Source: Streptomyces sp. NBC_00341
GTDB taxonomy: Bacteria > Actinomycetota > Actinomycetes > Streptomycetales > Streptomycetaceae
Direction of reading: 5' to 3'
Assembly: GCF_041435055.1 (NCBI RefSeq)
Contig: NZ_CP108002.1
Location: 4,340,001-4,404,000, forward strand
Length of the DNA: 64,000 bases
Shown: piece by piece, positions 41,353-49,070 of the stretch
Numbering within the stretch: position 1 is the stretch's first letter
How the letters are laid out: each line of letters starts with the position of its first letter
Notes under the pieces: generated by a model
Databases searched by the model: none
What the model saw: the letters and a program-made list of their open reading frames with translations, nothing else
Told to the model about the DNA's origin: nothing
Made by a program: the position numbers and the translations under genes

Positions 41353-41366
41353 TAGAACCTGTTCTA
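41353..41366. promoter_or_regulatory. KstR-type palindrome
   Basis: TAGAACCTGTTCTA has perfect 6-bp arms around CT and fits TnnAACnnGTTnnA, the operator of the cholesterol-catabolism regulator KstR. It lies 57 bp before the acyl-CoA dehydrogenase start. Confidence 0.6.
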
Positions 41367-41422
41367 TCTTGACGCTCCGTCAGGTCCGGTACGGGCACAG
41401 CGGTTCGCGGGAGGCCAGGACA

Positions 41423-42583
41423 GTGGACTTCACCTACACCGAGGAACAGCAGGCAGCCGCAGAGGCGGCACGGGCGGTCTTCTCGGGCGTCGCGCCCGAC
41501 GTGGTTCCCAGCCCCGCTCTCGTACCGGGTGCGGTGGCCGAGGACATCGACAGGCCGCTGTGGGCCGGGCTCGCCGCCGGGGATCTGCTGAGCCTGACGC
41601 TGTCGCCCGAGCACGGCGGGGCCGGCCTCGATCTGATCGCGCTCTGCCTGGTGCTGCGCGAGTCCGCGAAGGTCCTCGCCCGGGTCCCGCTGCTGGAGAC
41701 GTGCGCGGTCGCGATGGCGCTCCAGCGGTACGGGGACCAGGGGCTGGCCGCCGAACTGCTGCCCGGCGTCGGCCGCGGCGAGCTCGTTCTCACCGTCGGG
41801 GCCAACGGGCGCACCGGCCACGATCCGGCCGAACTCGCCGTCACCGCACGCCCGGACGACACCGGGCACGGGGGCGACAGCTCGGAAGCCGGCTGGGTGC
41901 TGGACGGTGTGCAGTCGGCCGTGCCGTGGGCGCAGACAGCGGACTGGATCGCGGTGCCCGCCCACACCGGGGACGGCCGCGCCGTTGTGGCCATGGTCCG
42001 GCGCGGCCACGACGGCCTCACCATCGCGGAGCAGGTCTCCACCAGCGGTGAACTGTTCGGTGAGGTACGGCTGGACGCGGTACGGATCGCGCGCCGCGAG
42101 CTGATCGACGCAGCCGACGCCTGGGAGTGGCTGCACGCACTGCTCACCACCGGAACCTGCGCGCTCGCGCTGGGGCTGGGTGAGGCCGTGCTGGCCATGA
42201 CGAGTGAGTACACCGGGAAGCGCGAGCAGTTCGGCTTCCCTGTGGCGACCTTCCAGGCCGTCGCCGTACAGGCCGCAGACCGCTACATCGACCTGCGGGC
42301 CATGGAGGTGACCCTCTGGCAGGCCGCCTGGCGGATCGCGACCGGCGGGAGTGGCGCGCTGCCCCCGGCGGGCGATGTCGCCGTGGCGAAGATCTGGGCG
42401 TCGGACGGGGTCCGCCGGGTCGTGCAGACCGCACAGCACCTGCACGGCGGCTTCGGCGCGGACACCGACTACCCCTTGCACCGCTTCCACGCCTGGGCGA
42501 AGCAGATCGAGCTCTCTCTCGGCCCGGCCGCCGCCCACGAGGAGGCACTGGGCGACCTGCTGGCCGCGCACCCCCTGGACTGA
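41423..42583 (+). CDS. Acyl-CoA dehydrogenase, steroid-catabolism (FadE/ChsE beta-subunit) type
   Basis: A 386-residue protein starting at GTG 41423 with GGGAGG upstream (MDFTYTEEQQAAAEAARAVF). Three acyl-CoA-dehydrogenase domains can be traced, including SPEHGGAGLDLIALCLVL and QHLHGGFGADTDYPLHRFHAWAKQIEL. The sequence resembles the subunits of alpha2-beta2 steroid side-chain dehydrogenases more than fatty-acid enzymes. No partner subunit gene is adjacent, so it would pair with a product encoded elsewhere. The KstR-like site upstream supports a sterol-related role; the assignment is inference. Confidence 0.8.
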   Translation: MDFTYTEEQQAAAEAARAVFSGVAPDVVPSPALVPGAVAEDIDRPLWAGLAAGDLLSLTLSPEHGGAGLDLIALCLVLRESAKVLARVPLLETCAVAMALQRYGDQGLAAELLPGVGRGELVLTVGANGRTGHDPAELAVTARPDDTGHGGDSSEAGWVLDGVQSAVPWAQTADWIAVPAHTGDGRAVVAMVRRGHDGLTIAEQVSTSGELFGEVRLDAVRIARRELIDAADAWEWLHALLTTGTCALALGLGEAVLAMTSEYTGKREQFGFPVATFQAVAVQAADRYIDLRAMEVTLWQAAWRIATGGSGALPPAGDVAVAKIWASDGVRRVVQTAQHLHGGFGADTDYPLHRFHAWAKQIELSLGPAAAHEEALGDLLAAHPLD

Positions 42584-42724
42584 ACACGCCCCCCGCCAGG
42601 GGGCCGGAGGAACCTCGGAGAAGCCCATCCCGCGTCCCGGCCCGTCCCGGCCAGAGAAAGCCAGGAGACAGGCAGAGGCAGAGACAGCCAGGAGACACCC
42701 GGGCCCCAGGTGGCGGACGGTCGG

Positions 42725-43069
42725 TCAGGCTACGAAGGCCGGGTTACCGCTCTCGGTGACCATCGGGCGACCGGCGGCATCCCAGGCGAGCATGCCGCCG
42801 TCGATGTTCACGGCGTCGATGCCCTGCTGCACCAGGTACTGGGTGACCTGGGCGGACCGGCCACCGACCCGGCACATCACATGCACGCGCCGACCGTCCT
42901 CCGCCGCCTCCGTCAGCTCACCGAAGCGGCCCACGAAGCCGCTCATAGGGATGTGCAGGGCGCCGTCGACGTGCCCGGCCGCCCATTCGTCGTCCTCCCG
43001 TACGTCCAGCACGAGGCCGTCCGCCGGCACCGCCGTCACATCGACCGTGGGAAGCGGGCCGAAATTCAT
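42725..43069 (-). CDS. Rhodanese-like domain protein
   Basis: A 114-residue single-domain sulfurtransferase. The active-site loop is MCRVGGRSAQ, with catalytic Cys at about residue 70 and the expected Arg/Ser loop; DVREDDEWAAGHVDGALHIPM is the N-terminal CDC25-like motif. The start is ATG 43067-43069. It may use thiosulfate or an acceptor protein. It is followed upstream by the J-domain gene with a 47-nt gap. Confidence 0.92.
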   Translation of the reverse strand: MNFGPLPTVDVTAVPADGLVLDVREDDEWAAGHVDGALHIPMSGFVGRFGELTEAAEDGRRVHVMCRVGGRSAQVTQYLVQQGIDAVNIDGGMLAWDAAGRPMVTESGNPAFVA

Positions 43070-43116
43070 GGGTCACGCCTTCTCTCGTTGGTTACGCTCC
43101 GAAATCCCCGGAAACG

Positions 43117-44121
43117 CTACTGCACCAGGGCCGCCAGTTCCGCCTCACGCTGCGACACCTCGCCCAGCAGCTGGTCCGCGATCTCTTCGAGCAGGTGATC
43201 CGGATCGTCCGGGGCCATCCGCAGCATGGCGCCGATCGCGCTCTGCTCCAGCTCCTGCGCGAGCACCGTCAGCAGTTCCTTGCGCTGGGTCAGCCAGTTC
43301 AGCCGGGCGTAGAGCTCATCGGCCTCGCCCAGCTCCGTCTCAGGAGCGGCCGGCCCGGCCGCCCACTCCTGGGCCAGCTCCTTGAGCAGTTCCTCGTCCC
43401 CACGCCCGTAGGCGGCGTTGACGCGGGTGATGAACTCGTCCCGACGGGCCCGCTCCTCCTCGTCCTGGGCCAGATCCGGATGGGCCTTGCGCGCCAGCTC
43501 GCGGTACAGCTTGCGGGCCTCCTCGGTCGGCCGGACCCGCTTCGGCGGCCGGACGGGCTGCTCGGTCAGCATCGCGCTCGCCTCGGGGGACAGCCCGTCG
43601 GAGTCCATCCAGTCGTGGAACAGCTCGTCCACACCCGGCATGGGCATCACGACCGCCCGCGCCTCCTGCGCCTTGCGCAGATCCTCGGGGTCGCCGGTCC
43701 TCGCGGCCCGTGCCTCCGCGATCTGCGCGTCGAGCTCGTCGAGACGCGCGTACATCGGGCCCAGCCGCTGGTGATGCAGCCGGGAGAAGTTCTCCACCTC
43801 CACCCGGAAGGTCTCCACCGCGATCTCGAACTCGATCAGGGCCTGCTCGGCGACCCGCACGGCATGCGCGAGACGCGCCTCGGGCCGCGGCTGCTCGGCA
43901 GGCCCGCCGCCGGCACCGTCGGCCGGCGCCCCGGCGGGGGGAGCGGTCGCGGCGTGCGCGCCGTCCGGGCGGCCGGGCCGCTCGTCCTGCCGGTCCTGGT
44001 CCTGCCGGTTCCGGTCCTGGTCCTGGGAGCCCTGGTCCTGCACGTCCTGGTCCTGCCGGTCGTCGTCCTGCCGGTCATCGTCGTTCCGGGTGGTCGGCAC
44101 CCCGGCGGCTTCGTGGGTCAC
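43117..44121 (-). CDS. J-domain protein with coiled-coil
   Basis: A 334-residue protein. The first 80 residues are Asp/Gln/Arg-rich, encoded by CTGGTC-like repeats. A long coiled coil follows (about 85-165; VAEQALIEFEIAVETFRVEVENFSR and RLDELDAQIAEARAA), then a J domain with HPD (LYRELARKAHPDLAQDEEER, about 225-245), and a helical end. It should stimulate an Hsp70 (DnaK) on a specific client; the client is unknown. GTG start. Confidence 0.75.
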   Translation of the reverse strand: MTHEAAGVPTTRNDDDRQDDDRQDQDVQDQGSQDQDRNRQDQDRQDERPGRPDGAHAATAPPAGAPADGAGGGPAEQPRPEARLAHAVRVAEQALIEFEIAVETFRVEVENFSRLHHQRLGPMYARLDELDAQIAEARAARTGDPEDLRKAQEARAVVMPMPGVDELFHDWMDSDGLSPEASAMLTEQPVRPPKRVRPTEEARKLYRELARKAHPDLAQDEEERARRDEFITRVNAAYGRGDEELLKELAQEWAAGPAAPETELGEADELYARLNWLTQRKELLTVLAQELEQSAIGAMLRMAPDDPDHLLEEIADQLLGEVSQREAELAALVQ

Positions 44122-44179
44122 CCGTCCAGCGTATGGCCACGGCCAACGCCCCGGAGACGCGCGGTCCGCGCAACGGGTG

Positions 44180-45631
44180 TCACACCCCCGGCTCGGCTGC
44201 TGTCCGGCCCGCGCCTATCGCCCGCACGAGCTCGGCGTGGTCCGCCTCCGTACGGTCCGCGTAGGTCACCGCGAACGCGGCCACCGCCTCGTCCAGCTCG
44301 TCGTTCTTGCCGCAGTAGCCCGCGATGAGCCTCGGGTCGGCGCTGTGCGCGTGCGCACGGGCCAGCAGCGCGCCGGTCATCCGGCCGTAGTCGTCGACCT
44401 GGTCGGCGGCGAGGGCCGCGGGGTCGACGCTGCCCTTGCGGTTCCTGAACTGCCGCACCTGGAAGGGCCGCCCGTCCACGGTCGTCCAGCCGAGCAGGAT
44501 GTCGCTGACGACCTGCATCCGCTTCTGCCCGAGCACCACCCGGCGCCCCTCGTGCGCCACCTCCGGCACCTCGAACCCGGCAGCGGGCAGATGGGGCGCC
44601 AGCACCGAGGGCCTGGCCTCCTTCACCTGAAGCACCAGCGGCTCGCCCCGGTGGTCCAGCAGCAGCACCACATAGGACCGGGTGCCCACGCTCCCCGTGC
44701 CGACCACCCGGAACGCCACATCGTGGATCGCGTACCGGGCGAGCAGCGGCACCCGGTCCGGTGAGACGGTGCCCAGGTAGTCAGCGAGCCCCGCCGCCAC
44801 GGCCGCGGCCTCCGCGTCCGGTACCCGGCGCAGCACCGGGGGTGCGTCGACGAACCGGCGTCCGCCGTCCCCCGATTCCTCCGTGGACTTCGCGGCGAAG
44901 CGGGCGCTGGTGTTGTTGCGGGCCTTCTCGGAGACCCGCTCCAGCGTGCCGAGCAGATCACGCGCGTCCGTGTGCGAGACGAGCTCCTCGTCCGCGATGG
45001 CGTTCCAGGCGTCGAGCGCGGGCAGCTTGGCCAACAGCCGCATCGTCCGCCGGTAGGCGCCCACCGTGTCGTACGCGCCCCTGCGGCACGTCTCCTCGTC
45101 CGCGCCCGCCTCACGGCCCGCGAGCACCAGCGAGGTGGCCAGACGCTTGAGATCCCACTCCCACGGCCCGGTCACGGTCTCGTCGAAGTCGTTCAGGTCG
45201 ATGACCAGGTTGCCGCGCGCATCGCCGTACAGACCGAAGTTGGCCGCGTGGGCGTCGCCGCAGAGCTGGGCCGCCACCCCGGTGACAGGGGTGCCCACCA
45301 GATCGTGGGCCATCAGCCCGGCCGAACCCCGGAGAAAGGCGAACGGGGTGGCGGCCATCCGCCCCACCCGGATCGGCGTGAGCTCGGGCACCCGGCCCCG
45401 GTTCGACTCCTCGACCGCCCTGACCGCGTCGGGCCTGCCCTCGGGCAGGACCAACGACGCGTGCGAGGACCGGGGCACCCGCTCACGCAGCGCCTTGCCC
45501 GCGTCTCGCGGCGACCGCGGGCCCCCGGACCCCTTCGGATACGCGCGCCGGGCGAACCCGGGCACGACCGGAATACGCGGATCCCCGTCCAAGGCCCGCT
45601 GTACCCGCACCGTCGCTTCGATCTCACCCAT
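44180..45631 (-). CDS. DUF2252 family protein
   Basis: A 483-residue protein matching DUF2252 (RMAATPFAFLRGSAGLMAHDL, LCGDAHAANFGLYGD, LVIDLNDFDETVTGPWEWDLKRLA), a kinase-like fold with the aminoglycoside phosphotransferase-type HxDxxxxN/DxD signature (GDAHAANFG, IDLNDFD). The function is uncharacterised. ATG start at 45631. Confidence 0.88.
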   Translation of the reverse strand: MGEIEATVRVQRALDGDPRIPVVPGFARRAYPKGSGGPRSPRDAGKALRERVPRSSHASLVLPEGRPDAVRAVEESNRGRVPELTPIRVGRMAATPFAFLRGSAGLMAHDLVGTPVTGVAAQLCGDAHAANFGLYGDARGNLVIDLNDFDETVTGPWEWDLKRLATSLVLAGREAGADEETCRRGAYDTVGAYRRTMRLLAKLPALDAWNAIADEELVSHTDARDLLGTLERVSEKARNNTSARFAAKSTEESGDGGRRFVDAPPVLRRVPDAEAAAVAAGLADYLGTVSPDRVPLLARYAIHDVAFRVVGTGSVGTRSYVVLLLDHRGEPLVLQVKEARPSVLAPHLPAAGFEVPEVAHEGRRVVLGQKRMQVVSDILLGWTTVDGRPFQVRQFRNRKGSVDPAALAADQVDDYGRMTGALLARAHAHSADPRLIAGYCGKNDELDEAVAAFAVTYADRTEADHAELVRAIGAGRTAAEPGV

Positions 45632-45733
45632 GGCGCGCAGCTCCCCCCGGCCGCCCGAAGCCGCCGCCCGGCGACCCGGTCCAACATCAACTGCCGACGA
45701 CGGTACCGCCGTTCACCGGCAACCGTCTCCCCC

Positions 45734-45776
45734 TGTGGACAACCGCTTGGACGACCGCTCCGAGACCTGTGGACAA
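45734..45776. other. Two DnaA-box-like nonamers
   Basis: TGTGGACAA occurs at 45734-45742 and 45768-45776, same orientation, 34 bp apart, in the 177-bp gap between the DUF2252 and HxlR genes. Each is the exact complement of the TTGTCCACA consensus. Confidence 0.5.
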
Positions 45777-45808
45777 CCCCCGGCACAGCCTGATCCAAAC
45801 GAAATGCC

Positions 45809-46177
45809 CTAGCAGTCGCCCCCGCCGTCCGTCAGATGCGTCTCCGCCCAGCGCCCCAGCTCCTTGAGCGCGGGCTCCATCGCGGCGCCGGCCTGGGTCA
45901 GGCGGTACGAAACCCGCAGCGGCGGCCCCTCGTCGACCTCCCGGACCACCAGGCCCGCCGTCCCCAGTTCGGACAGCCGGTCCGAGAGCATGCGCTCACT
46001 GATGCCGGGAATCGCTCGCCGCAGATCGGCGAAGTGCACGGGCTGCTGCATCAGCACGGAGACGATCGGCCCCGTCCAACGCTTGCCGAACAGCTCGAAG
46101 ACGCGGCTGATGCTCACGTCGACCCGTCGGCACGCCTGCTCGCTGTGATCCGCCATACGCCCAGGGTACTGCGCCAT
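45809..46177 (-). CDS. HxlR-family transcriptional regulator
   Basis: A roughly 122-residue winged-helix protein. The core FELFGKRWTGPIVSVLMQQPVHFADLRRAIPGISERMLSDRLSELGTAGLV is the standard HxlR fold, with a Cys at about residue 16 that in related proteins senses quinones, aldehydes or disulfide stress. ATG 46175-46177 is used; GTG 46180 and ATG 46156 are alternatives and none has a good ribosome site. It is divergent from the azoreductase and probably represses it. Confidence 0.88.
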   Translation of the reverse strand: MAQYPGRMADHSEQACRRVDVSISRVFELFGKRWTGPIVSVLMQQPVHFADLRRAIPGISERMLSDRLSELGTAGLVVREVDEGPPLRVSYRLTQAGAAMEPALKELGRWAETHLTDGGGDC

Positions 46178-46186
46178 CACCAGGAG

Positions 46187-46220
46187 CTTACGATTAGTAA
46201 GCCACTATGTTATTACTAGG
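46187..46220. promoter_or_regulatory. AT-rich operator region between HxlR and azoR genes
   Basis: CTTACGATTAGTAAG (46187-46201) is an inverted repeat with 5-bp arms, and TTACTAGGTAC follows at 46212-46222. This is the only AT-rich stretch in the 106-bp divergent gap and fits HxlR-type sites. Confidence 0.5.
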
Positions 46221-46283
46221 TACATACGAAAACGAGGCCCGTCTCACCAGCCCGCCTCGCTACTGACACCCCTGGAGACACCC

Positions 46284-46895
46284 ATGGCCACCCTCCTTCA
46301 CCTCGACTCCGCTGTTTTCCCCCAGGGATCGGCGTCACGCGAGGTCACCGCCGCGTTCGTGGAGGCCTGGCGCGAGCAGCACCCCGACGGGCAGGTCGCC
46401 TACCGTGATCTCGCCGTCGACCCGCTGCCGCACCTGGACGCCGCGGCCGCCGCCGCCGGCGCCGAGCACCCGCTGCGCAGCGAACTGGCCGCCGAGCTGA
46501 TCGCCGCGGACGCGGTGCTGATCGGCGCACCGATGTACAACTTCTCGATTCCGTCGACCCTGAAGGCGTGGCTCGACCACGTGATCATCGCGGGCCACAA
46601 CACCGGCCCCGACAGCCCGGTGGCCGGCACCCCGATCACGGTCGTCGCCAGCCGCGGCGGTTCCTACGCCGCCGGCACCCCGCGCGAGGGCGCCGAGTTC
46701 GTCCAGAACTATCTGGCGACGCTGCTGACGTCCATGTTCGCCGCCGAGGTCGACTTCATCGTCCCGGAGCTCACCCTGGCCCACAGCAATCCGGCGATGG
46801 CCGAGCTGATCCCGCTCGCCGAGGCCTCCCGCGCGAAGGCGCTCACCGACGCCACGGAGAAGGCCAAGAGCCTCGCATCCCGACTCGCTGCCTGA
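46284..46895 (+). CDS. azoR: FMN-dependent NADH-azoreductase
   Basis: A 203-residue flavodoxin-like oxidoreductase (AcpD/AzoR). The FMN loop is DSAVFPQGSASREV, and the dimer and FMN sites are APMYNFSIPSTLKAWLDHV and VASRGGSY. It reduces azo dyes and quinones and gives thiol or quinone stress protection. ATG 46284 has GGAG about 9 nt upstream. It is divergent from the HxlR regulator. Confidence 0.93.
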   Translation: MATLLHLDSAVFPQGSASREVTAAFVEAWREQHPDGQVAYRDLAVDPLPHLDAAAAAAGAEHPLRSELAAELIAADAVLIGAPMYNFSIPSTLKAWLDHVIIAGHNTGPDSPVAGTPITVVASRGGSYAAGTPREGAEFVQNYLATLLTSMFAAEVDFIVPELTLAHSNPAMAELIPLAEASRAKALTDATEKAKSLASRLAA

Positions 46896-46955
46896 GATAC
46901 CCCAAGCACCTGAACACCTGAGGCCCCCGAGACGCCCGGGGCGCCTGCCATACAT

Positions 46956-46992
46956 ACGGAAGGCCGGGGTCTCGTGGACCCCGGCCTTCCGT
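46956..46992 (+). terminator. Strong hairpin terminator after azoR
   Basis: Perfect 16-bp arms (46956-46971, 46977-46992) surround loop TCGTG, 61 nt after the azoR stop. Confidence 0.8.
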
Positions 46993-47060
46993 AACGATCC
47001 CAGCACTCCCGACCGACCGTGCGGCTCCCCCTGTGCCGCACCGACGGGCATCAATCGGGC

Positions 47061-47074
47061 GTTTCACGTGAAAC
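47061..47074. other. parS site (ParB-binding palindrome)
   Basis: GTTTCACGTGAAAC is identical to the core at 24842-24855. It lies in non-coding DNA between two strong hairpin terminators, isolated from transcription on both sides. Confidence 0.92.
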
Positions 47075-47126
47075 CAAGACCGGCCGACCGGCCCCGGACC
47101 GAACCACCGGTCCCGGATCAAACCGA

Positions 47127-47160
47127 AGAAGCCCCGCAGACCAAGGTCTGCGGGGCTTCT
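47127..47160 (-). terminator. Rho-independent terminator of tRNA-Leu
   Basis: Perfect 16-bp arms (47127-47142, 47145-47160) with a 2-nt loop. On the minus strand the stem is followed by TCGGTTT, directly downstream of the tRNA 3' end. Confidence 0.85.
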
Positions 47161-47166
47161 CTCTTG

Positions 47167-47249
47167 TGCGCGAGGGGGGATTTGAACCCCCACGTCCCTA
47201 AGGACACTGGCACCTGAAGCCAGCGCGTCTGCCGTTCCGCCACTCGCGC
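47167..47249 (-). tRNA. tRNA-Leu (anticodon CAG)
   Basis: The minus strand gives acceptor arm GCGCGAG/CTCGCGC, a D arm (GGCGGAACGGCAGACGC), anticodon stem CTGGC with loop TTCAGGT (anticodon CAG), a long class II variable arm and the T loop GGTTCAAATCC. The discriminator is A and CCA is not encoded. The long variable arm and CAG anticodon identify leucine. Length is 83 nt. Confidence 0.95.
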
Positions 47250-47566
47250 ATGAGCGGTGTTTCCAGAAACCCTCACTTTTCGGTGCGAGCCCCTGGCGAC
47301 ATCAGGAAGATTAGCACGCTGGACAGGGCGGATTCACATCCCTTTGTTTCGTCGAACGCCTGACGGGAACCGGGAACCCGGACCCGGCGCCCCCCACTCC
47401 TCCTGAGTGCACCCAAGGTGCGGGACACTGTGAGGAGACCGCCTCTACGATCCGTGTGAGGGGGGACACTCATCCGCAGTGCAGACAAGGGGAACCAGCC
47501 GATTTCCCGACGCGTGGATACGATCAGTAAGCAGTACAGGGACGACGACACCGGAGGAGGTGCCCC
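47250..47566 (+). promoter_or_regulatory. Leader/promoter region of the fhaA-pknB operon
   Basis: This 317-bp gap holds two possible -10 elements, TACGAT at about 47446 and about 47517, and a GGGAACC-type motif near 47368, but no spacing I would trust. No other structure is seen. Confidence 0.3.
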
Positions 47567-48460
47567 ATGGGAGTCATGAAGCGTTTCGAGCAACGTCTCG
47601 AAGGTCTCGTCAATGGCACTTTCGCCAAGGTCTTCAAGTCCGAGGTGCAGCCGGTCGAGATCGCTGGAGCTCTCCAGCGGGAGTGCGACAACAACGCCAC
47701 CATCTGGAACCGCGAGCGGACCGTCGTCCCCAACGACTTCATCGTCGAACTCAGCGCACCCGACTACGAGCGGCTCAGCCCGTACTCGGGCCAACTGGGC
47801 GACGAGCTCTCGGGTCTGGTCCGGGACTACGCCAAGCAGCAGCGGTACACCTTCATGGGCCCCATCAAGGTCCACCTGGAGAAGGCCGACGACCTCGACA
47901 CCGGTCTCTACCGGGTACGCAGCCGCACGCTGGCATCGAGTTCGTCACAGCAGGGCCAGCCCGAGCAGCAGGGTTTCCAGAACCAGCCCGGACAGTCCGC
48001 CGCCCCGCCCCGTACCGGCCACGGGCGCCCTGCCGCCCCGCAGGCCCCCGGCGGCTACGGCTACCCGCCCACCTCCGCCCCGCCCATGCCCGCGGCCCCG
48101 CCGCCGGGCGCGGGGCGTCCCGCAGCACCCGCATCCGACCGGCGCCCGCCGGCCAATCCCAGCCCCCTGCCGAACACGCAGGTGCGACGCTGGATCGAGA
48201 TCAATGGCACCCGCCATCAGATCTCCCGCCCGACGTTGGTGATGGGCCGCAGCACCGACGCCGACGTGCGGATCGACGACCCCGGCGTATCCCGCCGGCA
48301 CTGTGAGATCCGGACCGGAACGCCCTCGACGATCCAGGATCTCGGGTCTACCAACGGCATCGTGGTAGACGGGCAGCACACAACCCGCGCTACGCTCCGC
48401 GACGGCTCGCGGATCGTCGTGGGCAACACCACCATCGTTTACCGGCAAGCCGAAGGGTGA
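47567..48460 (+). CDS. fhaA: FHA-domain protein FhaA (DUF3662-FHA)
   Basis: A 297-residue signalling adaptor. An N-terminal DUF3662 domain (about 1-118; MGVMKRFEQRLEGLVNGTFAKVF, DFIVELSAPDYERLSP) is followed by a Pro/Gln linker and a C-terminal FHA domain (about 215-295; VMGRSTDADVRIDDPGVSRRH, DLGSTNGIVV) that binds phosphothreonine. Arg, Ser and His of the phosphopeptide site (GRS, SRRH, TN) are present. GGAGGAGGTG lies 7 nt before ATG 47567. First gene of the operon. Confidence 0.95.
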   Translation: MGVMKRFEQRLEGLVNGTFAKVFKSEVQPVEIAGALQRECDNNATIWNRERTVVPNDFIVELSAPDYERLSPYSGQLGDELSGLVRDYAKQQRYTFMGPIKVHLEKADDLDTGLYRVRSRTLASSSSQQGQPEQQGFQNQPGQSAAPPRTGHGRPAAPQAPGGYGYPPTSAPPMPAAPPPGAGRPAAPASDRRPPANPSPLPNTQVRRWIEINGTRHQISRPTLVMGRSTDADVRIDDPGVSRRHCEIRTGTPSTIQDLGSTNGIVVDGQHTTRATLRDGSRIVVGNTTIVYRQAEG

Positions 48461-48470
48461 AGCGGGGGCA

Positions 48471-48986
48471 ATGTCAGAGCTGACCCTTACGGTCATGCGG
48501 CTAGGTTTCCTGGCTGTTCTGTGGCTGTTCGTGATCGTGGCCGTCCAGGTCATCCGCAGCGACCTGTTCGGAACGCGCGTAACGCAGCGCGGCTCACGCC
48601 GCACTGCGAACGACGCACGCCCGCCACAGGCACGCCAAACCGCCGCGGCACCGCCGCAGCAACGCCAGCAGCCCGGCCGCCAGCGCCGGGGAGCGCCGAC
48701 CAAGCTGGTCGTGTCCGAGGGCACCCTCACCGGCACCACGGTGGCGCTCCAGGGGCAGACCATCTCGCTGGGCCGCGCCCATGACTCAACGATCGTGCTG
48801 GACGACGACTACGCGTCCAGCAGGCATGCCAGGATCTACCCCGACCGTGACGGCCAGTGGATCGTCGAGGATCTCGGGTCCACCAACGGCACGTATCTGG
48901 ACCGGACCCGTCTCACCACCCCGACGCCTGTTCCGCTGGGCGCGCCGATCCGGATCGGCAAGACCGTCATCGAGCTGCGGAAGTAG
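48471..48986 (+). CDS. fhaB: FHA-domain membrane protein FhaB/FipA
   Basis: A 171-residue protein with an N-terminal helix (about 9-28) and a C-terminal FHA domain (about 92-168; ISLGRAHDSTIVLDDDYASSRHARI, DLGSTNGTYL). In mycobacteria FipA binds phosphorylated FtsZ and FtsQ and is needed at division under stress. It starts 10 nt after fhaA. Confidence 0.95.
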   Translation: MSELTLTVMRLGFLAVLWLFVIVAVQVIRSDLFGTRVTQRGSRRTANDARPPQARQTAAAPPQQRQQPGRQRRGAPTKLVVSEGTLTGTTVALQGQTISLGRAHDSTIVLDDDYASSRHARIYPDRDGQWIVEDLGSTNGTYLDRTRLTTPTPVPLGAPIRIGKTVIELRK

Positions 48987-49070
48987 TACGACAATGAGCG
49001 AGCGGAGCGAGCGAGCCGCGGAGACCCGGGCATCGGACCCGGCAGGGCTCCCGACCGGAGGGTGGGCAGT

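Noticed and set aside
41356..41365. LexA box
   Set aside because: GAAC and GTTC are only 2 nt apart; LexA sites of actinobacteria need a 4-nt spacer, and the KstR pattern fits better.
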